A stretch of 64,000 nucleotides of DNA from Thalassospira profundimaris WP0211 (GTDB lineage: Bacteria; Pseudomonadota; Alphaproteobacteria; Rhodospirillales; Thalassospiraceae). The first letter of the stretch is position 1, and every line of letters starts with the position of its first letter. A program made the position numbers and the translations under genes. The stretch lies in assembly GCF_000300275.1 (NCBI RefSeq), contig NZ_AMRN01000009.1:112066-176065 (forward strand), read 5' to 3'. Below the pieces are notes generated by a model that saw only the letters and a list, made by a program, of their open reading frames with translations, had not been told where the DNA came from and did not search any database. Shown in pieces: positions 17,253 to 26,085 of this stretch.

Positions 17253-19454
17253 TCAGGCCGGTGGTTTGTTGATCTGCTCAGAGGCCTGCTGGGCCGCGGC
17301 GGCAACGGCTTCCTGCTTTTGTTCCGGTGTGGCATCGGCGGGCACGGCGACCTTGACATCGCGCGAGGCCATCTGGATGCCGTTTTCCTTGAACATGGCG
17401 AGAACCCGCTGATAGACGGTTTTGCGGATCATGAACTGTTCGCCGGGTTTTGAGGTATATTTCAGCCCGATCACCATGTTGAATTCTTCCATGCGGCGCA
17501 CGCCCTGGGATTTCAACGGTTCGATGAAGCTGTCCCCAATCAGCGGATCTTCAAGCAGTTCTGCTGCGAGTTTCTTGACCAGCTTCTTGACCTTGTTCAC
17601 ATCCGTTTCAAACGGCACGCGGAATTCAAGTTTCACGATCACCCAGTCGCGGCTGTGGTTGACGATGGATTTGATCTCGCCAAACGGGACGGTCTGAAGC
17701 GGGCCACGGTGATGGCGCAACTGCATGGAGCGGATCGAGATGTTTTCGACCCGGCCGCGCAGATTTTCGACCTCGATATATTCACCCAGCCGGAACGCAT
17801 CATCGAGCAGGAAGAAAACACCGGCCACGACATCACGCACCAGAGCCTGACTGCCAAAACCAAGGGCCAGGCCGACAACACCGGCACCGGCAATCAGCGG
17901 GCCGATATCAACGCCCAGCGATGACAAGGCAACCATCACCACCATGATGACAATCACGGTGAGCGCAAAGTTCTTGAGCAATGGCAGAAGTGTCTCGACC
18001 CGGGACAGTCCGGATCCGCCGCCTTCGTCACCCGCATTGCCCTGATTGGATGCATTCATGCGTTCATCAAGGAAGGTCTTGATCAGCGACCAGATAAGAT
18101 CGGCGATCAGAAGGATCATGATGATTTCGGTCGAACTATCAATGATCCGGGCAAGGATCCCGGCATCGTTGGCCTGTGCCAGGCGATCAAAGCCCCAGAT
18201 GCGCCACCAGCTTGCCAGCACAAACACCAAGGCAAGAAGACGAACACCGCGTTTGAGGACTTTGGTAAAGACCGGCGCCTTGGGTTTGACGGGTTCGAAC
18301 TCCTCGTCATTTTCAAGGGCGATGGCTTCTGCGCGGGCGTTATGTTCGGCGGCTTCCTGTTCTGCGACTTGCAGTTTCTTGCGATGCTGGCTTTCGATGA
18401 TGTTGCGGAAGACGACATCAAACAGGCAGGCAATGCCAATGGCCAGAAGCGCCTTAAGGATGCGTTCCGCGCCAATGACGGCAACCCCGCCGACCAGGAT
18501 GAACCAGCCACAGACAATCACGGGCCACAGGCGGGCCATGGATGTCGGCAGGGCCATTTTTTCAACATCGCGGCTCGAAACGTGGCTGGCAAAGAACCGG
18601 CCAAGCGACAAAGTGGCCGCGCAAAAGGCAATGACCGAAATCACCACGGCAACGTCAAACAGGATGATATCGCCGGCGACCATGGTGGGAGCCGCACTGA
18701 AGACACCGGCAAGTGCAAAGGCAAACAACGAAATGCCGGCCGCCCAGGTCAGGCTTTTGGTCAGGGCCCGGGCCGCCAGCGGATCAACATTGATCATGCG
18801 CAGCCCTTCGGCCTTGGGTGCGAACAGGAACTGCAGGATGATGACCAGAACCCGAAGCGCAAAGAACGCCATCAGAAGCGACATGACTGCCGCCTTCATG
18901 ATGTCGGGCCAGTCGAACATCATGAACGTGCCAAGCGATCCGATGGCAAAAACAAACAGCGACAGCAGCGACAGGATACTGAGTGCCAGAATATGTTTGA
19001 GGCGTTCGGAGAATTTTTTGGGCGTGCGGGCTTCGAGATTGGCGCACATCGGTGCTGACAACCTGCGATAGATCACCTCGGCCAGTATCCCGACACCCAC
19101 AAACACGATGGTGAACAGCACAATCCGCATCAGACCACTTTGGCCAAAGTCGCTTGCAAGCAAATCCTGTGTGGCGGCGATTTCGCCCGGCAGGGCGTCA
19201 AGCCCGTGGATCGTTTCGGCGATACGCGCCTGTGTCCGGGCCACCCCTTCGTCAAGGAAACCATAATAGCTGAAGGTCTCGGCAACCACGCCCTCATCGG
19301 GGGAAGGGGCGCTATCGGTTGCGGCGGTATCGTCACTACCCCCCATTGCAGCAACGGCGGCCACCTGTGCCTGTGCGGGCATGACGGGTGCGATGAAAGA
19401 CATCGCAAACAGCCAGATGGCAAAACATGCCATTGTTTTGATTGCTGATTTCAT
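17253..19454 (-). CDS. MscS-family mechanosensitive ion channel
   Basis: This large 733-residue member has a signal-like N-terminus, a region of about 70 residues outside the membrane, about ten membrane helices, and a C-terminal MscS core. The pore-lining helix and beta domain are clear: GVVGLALGFGSQALVRDVVAGVFFLLDDAFRLGEY, then QTVPFGEIKSIVNHSRDW. Such proteins open under membrane tension and release solutes after osmotic downshock. The start at 19454 is preferred because it begins the signal sequence; the frame is open 12 codons further. The size is that of the large MscS-like classes rather than the short MscS. Confidence 0.88.
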   Translation of the reverse strand: MKSAIKTMACFAIWLFAMSFIAPVMPAQAQVAAVAAMGGSDDTAATDSAPSPDEGVVAETFSYYGFLDEGVARTQARIAETIHGLDALPGEIAATQDLLASDFGQSGLMRIVLFTIVFVGVGILAEVIYRRLSAPMCANLEARTPKKFSERLKHILALSILSLLSLFVFAIGSLGTFMMFDWPDIMKAAVMSLLMAFFALRVLVIILQFLFAPKAEGLRMINVDPLAARALTKSLTWAAGISLFAFALAGVFSAAPTMVAGDIILFDVAVVISVIAFCAATLSLGRFFASHVSSRDVEKMALPTSMARLWPVIVCGWFILVGGVAVIGAERILKALLAIGIACLFDVVFRNIIESQHRKKLQVAEQEAAEHNARAEAIALENDEEFEPVKPKAPVFTKVLKRGVRLLALVFVLASWWRIWGFDRLAQANDAGILARIIDSSTEIIMILLIADLIWSLIKTFLDERMNASNQGNAGDEGGGSGLSRVETLLPLLKNFALTVIVIMVVMVALSSLGVDIGPLIAGAGVVGLALGFGSQALVRDVVAGVFFLLDDAFRLGEYIEVENLRGRVENISIRSMQLRHHRGPLQTVPFGEIKSIVNHSRDWVIVKLEFRVPFETDVNKVKKLVKKLAAELLEDPLIGDSFIEPLKSQGVRRMEEFNMVIGLKYTSKPGEQFMIRKTVYQRVLAMFKENGIQMASRDVKVAVPADATPEQKQEAVAAAAQQASEQINKPPA

Positions 19455-19587
19455 GCCGGTGACCTTCCCCTGTGGCGCAATGGACAGCATCGGTTAAAGA
19501 TGGGGAAGGATCGCCAAACCATCAAGAAATAGTTTTGCAGGCGTCGACAAATGATCGCATTTGGAGTGTTTTTTTAGGCACGCAGAT

Positions 19588-19623
19588 ACAAAAAACGCGC
19601 TGGCGGGTGACCCGCACAGCGCG
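19588..19623 (-). terminator. Intrinsic terminator after grxD
   Basis: On the minus strand, aaacgcgct and agcgcgttt form a stem that also encloses an inner gcgggt/acccgc pair. A T run then follows. Confidence 0.8.
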
Positions 19624-19649
19624 TTTGAGTGTCGGAATTGCCTAGCGCT

Positions 19650-19982
19650 TTAAGCGGCAGCAACGCCCTTGTCTTTAAGGTGCTGGGACAGCTCGCCGCT
19701 GGCAGCCATTTCACGTACGATATCGCAACCGCCAAGGAACTCGCCTTTGACGTAAAGCTGCGGAATGGTCGGCCAGTTCGAGAAGTCCTTGATGCCCTGA
19801 CGGATGGCCGGATCGACCAGTACGTTGACATCCTTGAACGGAACGCCGATCTCGGCCAGAACCTGCACAACAGCAGCGGAGAAGCCGCACTGCGGGAACA
19901 TTGCGGTCCCTTTCATGAACAGGACGACGTCATTGTCATCGACGTCTTTCTGGATGCGCTCGAATACCGGATTGTCGGTCAT
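19650..19982 (-). CDS. grxD: Monothiol glutaredoxin GrxD
   Basis: The 110-residue protein has the CGFS active site at residues 32-35 in MFPQCGFSAAVVQ and the glutathione-binding segments WPTIPQLYVKGEFLGGCDIV. Such glutaredoxins carry 2Fe-2S clusters with glutathione and partner with BolA proteins. A bolA-type gene lies about 1.2 kb upstream in the same direction, with rarD between them. Confidence 0.95.
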   Translation of the reverse strand: MTDNPVFERIQKDVDDNDVVLFMKGTAMFPQCGFSAAVVQVLAEIGVPFKDVNVLVDPAIRQGIKDFSNWPTIPQLYVKGEFLGGCDIVREMAASGELSQHLKDKGVAAA

Positions 19983-20075
19983 GATGATTGTCCTTGGCTT
20001 TGGGCGGTGATCTCTCGACCGCGAATTCGGGTTAAACTTTTATGGCCGAAGATATGGCTGGAACCTGCGGTTCTG

Positions 20076-20984
20076 TCAACTCTTGGCGCGATTTTGCCGC
20101 GCGGTGCGCAGGTTATCCCAGCTGTAAATACCAAGTCCGAACCACACCAGGCCATATGTCACCATATGCGCGGTGGTAAAGGCTTCGCCAAATACCAGGA
20201 CCGCAATAAGGAATTGCAATGTCGGATTAATGTATTGCATCAGGCCGAGTGCTGAAAATTTCATATTGCGCGCGGCAAAGGCAAACAGTACGAGCGGTAT
20301 TGTTGTCAGGATCCCAAGACCGATCAACAGTGCGTCTTGCGCGATCCCGATATGGCCAAATGCCGCATCGCCCTGGCTTTCCAGCCAGAAAATATAGCCC
20401 AGCGTCACCGGTGAGAGCAGCGCACATTCCACAAAAAGACCGGCAATCGGATCGGCAGGGACAAATTTGCGGATCACGCCGTAAAAGGCAAACAGCGTAG
20501 ACAGGCTAAGCGCAATCCATGGCAGATGGCCGTAAAACACCAACAGGTTCAAAACGCCGATGGTACAGATCGCAACCGAAACCAACTGAACGCGATTAAG
20601 CTTCTCGGCAAAGAAAACCCGGCCCAGCAGAAGCATGACCAGCGGCATGATGTAATAGCCAAGGCTTGCCTCAAGTGCATTGCCACTATTGATCGCCCAA
20701 ATGTAAATGACCCAGTTTCCAGCGACCAAAATACTGCTCAGAAACAGCAGGCCGATGGTGCGGGTCGATGAGATGAGCTCGAGAAGTTTCTTTCGACGAC
20801 CCAGTGCAAGCACCAGAATCAGCGTCAAAACCGCCGACCATAAAATCCGGTGCGCCAGAATTTCAAAAGGCTCGGCAAAGCCAACCTGCTTGAAATACAG
20901 GCCAAAGGCACCCCAGATGGTAAACGCGCCAAGCCCGGCGAGGGGGCCCGGGCCGATCAGTGCCGGTTTTTCTTGAGAAGACAT
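20076..20984 (-). CDS. rarD: EamA-family permease RarD
   Basis: The 302-residue protein has ten predicted membrane helices. The start (GAFTIWGAFGLYFKQVG) and segments EILAHRILWSAV, NWVIYIWAINSGNALEASLGYYIMPLVMLLLG and GLMQYINPTLQFL are typical of RarD (chloramphenicol-sensitive protein). The transported compound is unknown. The gene sits between grxD and bolA on the same strand. Confidence 0.9.
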   Translation of the reverse strand: MSSQEKPALIGPGPLAGLGAFTIWGAFGLYFKQVGFAEPFEILAHRILWSAVLTLILVLALGRRKKLLELISSTRTIGLLFLSSILVAGNWVIYIWAINSGNALEASLGYYIMPLVMLLLGRVFFAEKLNRVQLVSVAICTIGVLNLLVFYGHLPWIALSLSTLFAFYGVIRKFVPADPIAGLFVECALLSPVTLGYIFWLESQGDAAFGHIGIAQDALLIGLGILTTIPLVLFAFAARNMKFSALGLMQYINPTLQFLIAVLVFGEAFTTAHMVTYGLVWFGLGIYSWDNLRTARQNRAKS

Positions 20985-21156
20985 AACATTAAGCCGTGGT
21001 CAGTGAATGGGGCTGTGACCGGCCGCTTAAGTCTTCGGACCAGCTCAGTTTGATCGGAAAGGCAACAGGGGCCGAAGGCAAACGGCCACTGAGTTTGGTC
21101 TGGCGAAGCGGTTCGTGGTGGCGAGGTGCTTTGCCAAAGTTTTATCTTGCGTGACC

Positions 21157-21390
21157 TTATTCCGGCGCAGAAGTCTGCAGGGCCAGCGCATGCAGATCGC
21201 CGCCCATTTTACCCTTGAGGGCGGAATAGACCATCTGGTGCTGAACCACGCGGGTTTTGCCGCGGAACTGTTCGGAGACGACAATCGCAGCATAATGATC
21301 GCCATCGCCGCGCAAATCCTCAATGCGGACCTGTGCATCGGGAAGGGCTTCCTTGATCATGCTTTCGATTTCATAGGCTTCCATGGCCAT
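21157..21390 (-). CDS. BolA/IbaG-family protein
   Basis: The 77-residue protein has the class II KH-like BolA fold: IKEALPDAQVRIEDLRGDGDHYAAIVVSEQFRGKTRVVQHQMVYSALKGKMGG. A histidine in HQMVYSAL is the conserved cluster-ligand region. It is probably the partner of GrxD in iron-sulfur cluster transfer. The start is either the first ATG or the one two codons later. Confidence 0.9.
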   Translation of the reverse strand: MAMEAYEIESMIKEALPDAQVRIEDLRGDGDHYAAIVVSEQFRGKTRVVQHQMVYSALKGKMGGDLHALALQTSAPE

Positions 21391-21723
21391 GGCGCATATT
21401 CCTTATGGTTGATCGGCGCATATTCGGGACCGCCGATATGACTTGTTTTCACTGGTATATGTTGTTGTCACGGGGGCTGTCAATTTTTGAGAAAGGCGCG
21501 CCATCCGCCGATGTCAGGCCAGAACCGCACAGTATCAGGCAATGCGAAAACCTTGTTTTTGGGCTGAGATTGGGCTAACACGCTTTTTACGGGGTGCGCA
21601 CCCCTGCCGTCCGCAAGGTTTATGCCTTTGGTAAAGTGCGTGGAATGAAATTTTCGGACCCGTTTCCCGATCAGGATACGGCCCGGCAATGCGGACCCCC
21701 GGCCTCCTGCGTGGAGACGATTT
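21391..21723. other. Intergenic region between bolA and the Glyoxalase_8 gene
   Basis: These 333 bases lie between divergent genes. I see no supported gene. A perfect 14-base palindrome, ggggtgcgcacccc, lies at 21591-21604. Confidence 0.5.
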
Positions 21724-22218
21724 ATGACTTCCAATACGCTCAATATCAGCCGTGCCGACATTGAAACGGACGCGACCGAGCAATTCAAGGCACAGGCCAA
21801 ACGCCTGCGCAAAGCCTTGGCCGCGCGTGATGTTTCGATCTCGCATACCGGTTCGCTAGAACTGCTGGCGCAAAGTCATGGTTTTCGTGACTGGAATACC
21901 GCCGTTGCCATGGCACGGCGCAATATCCCGACCAGTGTGTCTGATCTTGGCATCGGCAAACGGTTTGCCGGCTCCTACCTTGGTCATGCTGTCACCGGCT
22001 TGATCCGAAGCGTCACCGCGACCCCGACACCGGGCGTGTTCCGGGTCGAAGTGCATCTTGATGAACCGGTGGATGTGGTGGAATCAAAACGCTTTAGCGG
22101 CTTTCGCCAACGCATTGGCGCACGGATCAACGAACATTGCGAACCGGTCCTGACCAACGGCATGGCCGGACCCGGACTTTCGATTGATCTGTTGCTGCGA
22201 GACTCCCCGGACGCGTGA
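21724..22218 (+). CDS. Glyoxalase_8-related protein
   Basis: The 164-residue protein contains the segment LRKALAARDVSISHTGSLELLAQSHGFRDWNTAVA (residues about 28-62), which matches the N-terminal helical region of so-called glyoxalase superfamily (Glyoxalase_8) proteins. The C-terminal half has no recognised domain and no obvious metal site. The function is unknown. Its stop codon overlaps the GTG start of the DUF123 gene, so translation of the two is probably coupled. Confidence 0.65.
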   Translation: MTSNTLNISRADIETDATEQFKAQAKRLRKALAARDVSISHTGSLELLAQSHGFRDWNTAVAMARRNIPTSVSDLGIGKRFAGSYLGHAVTGLIRSVTATPTPGVFRVEVHLDEPVDVVESKRFSGFRQRIGARINEHCEPVLTNGMAGPGLSIDLLLRDSPDA

Positions 22219-22673
22219 GCACATTTTTCCCAGAGATAAATGACCAAACCCTCCGGCAACTTCCAAAAGTTGCCGGAGCTTACGTTCTGGTGATCGAACT
22301 CGAAGCTGACCTGACGCTTCAAAACAAACGGTTTGCCGGGATCACCCTTGCCAAAGGAACCTACCTCTATTGCGGCTCCGCCAACGGTCCCGGCGGTATT
22401 GCGGCGCGTGTCAAACGCCACTGCAAGGCGGACAAGAAACCCCACTGGCATGTCGATGAACTGACGTCAAACGGGGCAGGGCGGGTTGTTTCGGTGCTGG
22501 TGGTGCCGGGTGGGAATGAGTGTGAACTGCGTGCTGGACTACAGGACCAAAGCACACCGGTTCCAGTGCCGGGATTTGGCAGCAGCGATTGCACCAAATG
22601 TGCGTCACATCTGATCAGTACAGGCGTTGGGAATCATTTGATGGTTCTGAGAAGTCTTGCCGGGGCTGCTTAG
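22215..22673 (+). CDS. DUF123 (GIY-YIG-related) protein
   Basis: The 152-residue protein has the conserved motifs of the DUF123 family: [34 protein letters not shown], and [10 protein letters not shown] with CASHL. The family is related to GIY-YIG nucleases, but the reaction and substrate are not established. The start is GTG at 22215, overlapping the previous stop by three bases. Its 3' end overlaps that of moaA on the other strand by four bases. Confidence 0.85.
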   Translation: MSTFFPEINDQTLRQLPKVAGAYVLVIELEADLTLQNKRFAGITLAKGTYLYCGSANGPGGIAARVKRHCKADKKPHWHVDELTSNGAGRVVSVLVVPGGNECELRAGLQDQSTPVPVPGFGSSDCTKCASHLISTGVGNHLMVLRSLAGAA

Positions 22674-23668
22674 CCGCCAGTCATACTCATATGCCGACCG
22701 ACAGCCGGTTTCTGGCCTTTGCGGTCGATGACAAAATCATGGCCCTTGGGTTTGAGGTCCATGGCGGCATCCAGCATCTGATCAAGGGCGCGCGGGTCGC
22801 CGGTACGAAGGGCGGCGCGCAGGTCAACGTGATCTTCCTGACCAAGGCACATGTAAAGCATACCGGTGCAAGTCACACGTACGCGGTTGCAGCCTTCGCA
22901 GAAATTATGGGTGAGCGGCGTGATAAAACCGAGCCGCCCGCCGGTTTCAGCCACCGTGGTATAGCGGGCCGGGCCCGGTGTGACATATTCGGACGGGATC
23001 AGGGTGTATTCCTGCTCCAACCTTTCGCGCACAGCAGTCAGCGGCAGGTATTGGTCGGTTCGGTCGCCATCAATGTCGCCAAGCGGCATGGTTTCGATCA
23101 GGCAAAGATCAAAGCCCTCCTTACCACACCAGGCGACAAGGCGTGACATTTCGTCTTCGTTGAAATTGCGAAGCGCAACCGTATTGATCTTGATCGAAAT
23201 ACCGGCCTGTTTGGCGGCCTCAAGCCCGGCCAGCACCTGTTCAAGGCGACCGCGGCGGGTGATTTCGGTGAATTTCTGAGAATCCAGACTATCAAGCGAG
23301 ATGTTAAGGCGCTTCACACCCAGGCGCGCCAGATCATCGGCATAGGTGGCAAGCTGGCTGCCATTGGTGGTCATGGTCAGTTCATCGAGCGCGCCGGTTT
23401 TAAGATGGCGCGACAGATTGGCGATCAGATCCATGATGCCACGACGGACCAGCGGTTCACCGCCGGTCAGGCGCAGTTTGCGCACACCGCGCGTGATGAA
23501 AGCCGTGCAAAGCTGATCGAGTTCTTCAAGCGATAGAACATCGGATTTGGGCAGGAACGTCATGTTTTCCGCCATGCAATAGGTGCAGCGGAAATCGCAG
23601 CGATCGGTTACCGAAACGCGCAGGTAAGAGACATGTCTGCCATATTTGTCGATCAGCGGTTTGGTCAT
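22670..23668 (-). CDS. moaA: GTP 3',8-cyclase MoaA
   Basis: This radical-SAM enzyme starts molybdenum cofactor synthesis by converting GTP to 3',8-cyclo-GTP. The first cluster motif CxxxCxxC is at C24, C28 and C31. The second cluster cysteines are in [18 protein letters not shown] (C257, C260, C274). The C-terminus ends in Gly-Gly, as needed for activity in this family. The length, 332 residues, is normal. No other moa gene is next to it. Confidence 0.96.
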   Translation of the reverse strand: MTKPLIDKYGRHVSYLRVSVTDRCDFRCTYCMAENMTFLPKSDVLSLEELDQLCTAFITRGVRKLRLTGGEPLVRRGIMDLIANLSRHLKTGALDELTMTTNGSQLATYADDLARLGVKRLNISLDSLDSQKFTEITRRGRLEQVLAGLEAAKQAGISIKINTVALRNFNEDEMSRLVAWCGKEGFDLCLIETMPLGDIDGDRTDQYLPLTAVRERLEQEYTLIPSEYVTPGPARYTTVAETGGRLGFITPLTHNFCEGCNRVRVTCTGMLYMCLGQEDHVDLRAALRTGDPRALDQMLDAAMDLKPKGHDFVIDRKGQKPAVGRHMSMTGG

Positions 23669-23889
23669 GGTGGCGTTTCAACGGTGTTTTTGAGTTTGCG
23701 GACTTTATGCAATCGTTGTGAGGCGACTGTGGCACAGCAGACGGGGTTTTGACCAGTCTGTTTCGATCTGTGGTGTTCACCTTTCCGTCAGGTAAAAACG
23801 ATATGAGCCACGGTCCAATAACGATCGCAGCTTATATACTCGTTCGTTAAGGGTTAACCGTCAGGTAACGGGTGCCCGCAGGTCGCCGA

Positions 23890-24702
23890 TCACTTTGATA
23901 ATTTGGCGACGTCGGCATCAATGCATTTGACCACTTCGCGCAGGGTGGCGACGTTCTCGCGGCCCATCCGCGCGACCAGTTCGGCGGAATGTTCCGGCAC
24001 GGCAAGCGTCTTGCGCACATCGGCAAACAGCGCATCAAGCAGGCGGATGCAATGGGTTTCTGTGAATTCCCAACGTTCTTCGCCGTGGACCATGTTGTCA
24101 TTGACGAGCTGGATCAGCCATTTCTTGCGGTGTTCATAATTGCTGAAATGCAGCGCCATGCGGGCAAACACCAGATTGATCCGCGACCGGACTTCCGGGG
24201 TTTTGGCCAGATGATCCCAGTATTCCGAAGGATTGCGCAACTCGTCATCATCATTGGCGTGGGCTTCGATGATTTCGTGAATTTCACGATCGATTTCCTG
24301 AAGCATGTCCATGCCGACCATCATGCGGATGACCTTGAAGAAAGGCTGCAGGATGGTGCGTGACAGAGCACCATGTTCGATATCGCCGGCAGCATTGCCT
24401 TCAAGCAGATGATCAAAGCGCGAGACCAGCAGGCGCCCGAACGGGTCGTGACGCAGGGCTGCATGTTCGCGGGTCTTGATCGCTTCGAGGTCGCTTTCAA
24501 GGATCGCCCATGCATTGTCGAACAGGTCTTCGTTGTCGCGCAGGCTATTGAGCGATTTCAGGATCTGTTCTTCGGTAACGGAACCGCCATGGTTGCGGGC
24601 AACATGCACAAGACCCTGGGCAAATTGTTCCAGCACGGTAAAGGCCGCGACGTGGTGGCGCTGTTTAAAGCTGTCACGCGGTGGTTTATTGGCTGCGATC
24701 AT
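23890..24702 (-). CDS. Conserved-looking helical protein of unknown function
   Basis: The 270-residue soluble protein is almost entirely helical and charged, without signal peptide or membrane segment. Notable stretches are FFKVIRMMVGMDMLQEIDREIHEIIEAH and RIRLLDALFADVRKTL-like C-terminal helices. I recognise no domain. It is a single gene, with 220 bases before moaA on one side and divergent space to the DUF3553 gene on the other. Confidence 0.65.
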   Translation of the reverse strand: MIAANKPPRDSFKQRHHVAAFTVLEQFAQGLVHVARNHGGSVTEEQILKSLNSLRDNEDLFDNAWAILESDLEAIKTREHAALRHDPFGRLLVSRFDHLLEGNAAGDIEHGALSRTILQPFFKVIRMMVGMDMLQEIDREIHEIIEAHANDDDELRNPSEYWDHLAKTPEVRSRINLVFARMALHFSNYEHRKKWLIQLVNDNMVHGEERWEFTETHCIRLLDALFADVRKTLAVPEHSAELVARMGRENVATLREVVKCIDADVAKLSK

Positions 24703-24857
24703 GGGCTTCGAAACCTTCTTAAGACTGTTGTGCTCGTGTCAGGTTCATCTATCGAGTGTATGATAGAGTCCATCTTTATGGTGAATTGATTAACAATTCG
24801 ATCCGAGCAATCCATGTGCCAAGCGTTGCCTTCAAGGACCGGTTGCAGGAAGGGCGC

Positions 24858-25043
24858 CTATTCGTAGCCCGCCGCGGCTTCGACAATTTCCAGAACGACA
24901 TAGCGCTGGCGGATGATCTGGCGGCCGGCCTCTTCGAAATTGACAGCGATTCGATCTCCGTCAACGGCCTGAATGCGGCCCAGTCCCCAGTCCGGTTGAT
25001 TGGGATGACGCACGATGGCGCCTGGCGTCAGCAAGAAATCCAT
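24858..25043 (-). CDS. DUF3553 protein
   Basis: This 61-residue protein starts MDFLLTPGAIVRHPNQPDWGLG, the hallmark of DUF3553, a small CarD-like or Tudor-like beta domain of unknown role. The open frame runs much further upstream, but only this last part has protein-like composition and family similarity, so the start at 25043 is chosen. It lies divergent from chpT, a neighbourhood I expect in Alphaproteobacteria. Confidence 0.82.
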   Translation of the reverse strand: MDFLLTPGAIVRHPNQPDWGLGRIQAVDGDRIAVNFEEAGRQIIRQRYVVLEIVEAAAGYE

Positions 25044-25337
25044 TGGGTGCTCTGTATCCTGTGTTGCTGGCTTCAATATAGGTCGTTTGCCAAGGTCGCG
25101 CAATTTGCGGCTGCGTGTTGCGGATCGGATATCGGGCCCGATTTCGGAAAGCGGCAAAATTTGCCGGGTCGGAAAAGCCTGATTTTCGAGCGTGCTAAAT
25201 AAGCTCTTAATATATCGGCGGCAATCTTGTGGCTTCTGCGAGTGACCTGTTCGCTCAGAACGGACCATTCGGGAAGCGCATCGTGTCTTGGGGCATGATG
25301 TTGTGACGATACGCAAAGACCTTGGAGAGCCCGCGCT

Positions 25338-25943
25338 ATGGAAGAGGATGCCACCCTTGAACTGACCTTGATCGAACTGATCAGTTCGCGGATCTGTCAT
25401 GATCTTGTCGGTCCGGTCGGGGCGGTCAATGCCGGGGCAGAACTGATGGGGGAAGACGGGGTTAGCGACGATGAGGCGCTGGCACTCATGCGCAAAAGCG
25501 GTCTTGAGGCCGCGCGTCGTTTGCAACTGTTCCGGTTGGCCTTCGGGCGTGCGGGCAGCAGTGCCGATACCGCCGCGATGCGTGAAGCGGCAAAACAGAC
25601 TTATGCGGCCGAAGGGAAGGTCACACTCGATTGGCCGGATCTTCCAATTGATCCATCTCACGGGCGAATCGTATTGAACATGGTTATGCTAGCCCGTGAA
25701 GCTTTGCCGTTCGGTGGAACGCTTTCGGTTATGCGCGACTCCGGTAAAGTAACGGTTCTGGGCGAAGGCAAACGCGCTGCCTTGCGCCCTGAAATCATGA
25801 ATGTATTGGAAAAAGAAGTTTCTACTGATGCACTCGATCCGCGCAATGTTCAGGCGTTTTTCTTGCGGAAACTGGCTAAACTCGGGGGTGGAGTGCTTTC
25901 GGTCTTGCAACAGGACGGAAATATTGCATTGATCTATGGATAA
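25338..25943 (+). CDS. chpT: Histidine phosphotransferase ChpT
   Basis: ChpT relays phosphate from the hybrid kinase CckA to the response regulators CtrA and CpdR. The 201-residue protein has the dimerisation helix with the phospho-accepting histidine H21 in SSRICHDLVGPVGAVNAGAEL, and a degenerate ATPase-like C-terminal domain without ATP-binding motifs. ctrA itself is 8 kb downstream in this window. The gene is 142 bases before cheA in the same direction. Confidence 0.9.
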   Translation: MEEDATLELTLIELISSRICHDLVGPVGAVNAGAELMGEDGVSDDEALALMRKSGLEAARRLQLFRLAFGRAGSSADTAAMREAAKQTYAAEGKVTLDWPDLPIDPSHGRIVLNMVMLAREALPFGGTLSVMRDSGKVTVLGEGKRAALRPEIMNVLEKEVSTDALDPRNVQAFFLRKLAKLGGGVLSVLQQDGNIALIYG

Positions 25944-26085
25944 AAATTTGACCGGCAGGTCTGGTAATGGCGTGCAATAGCTTCTACCTAAGATACCGAA
26001 GTATAGTGTAATTGCACCAATTGGCGTTTTAATGGGAGTTCCAGTTCCGACAAGCTATTGATTGTTGGAGATTTGGAGGGGGTAT

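Noticed and set aside
18046..19071. Open frame of 341 codons opposite the MscS-family gene
   Set aside because: The composition is that of an antisense shadow, with no ribosome site or family features.
25044..25661. Upstream extension of the DUF3553 frame
   Set aside because: It overlaps chpT on the other strand and has no protein-like pattern; the DUF3553 domain itself begins at 25043.
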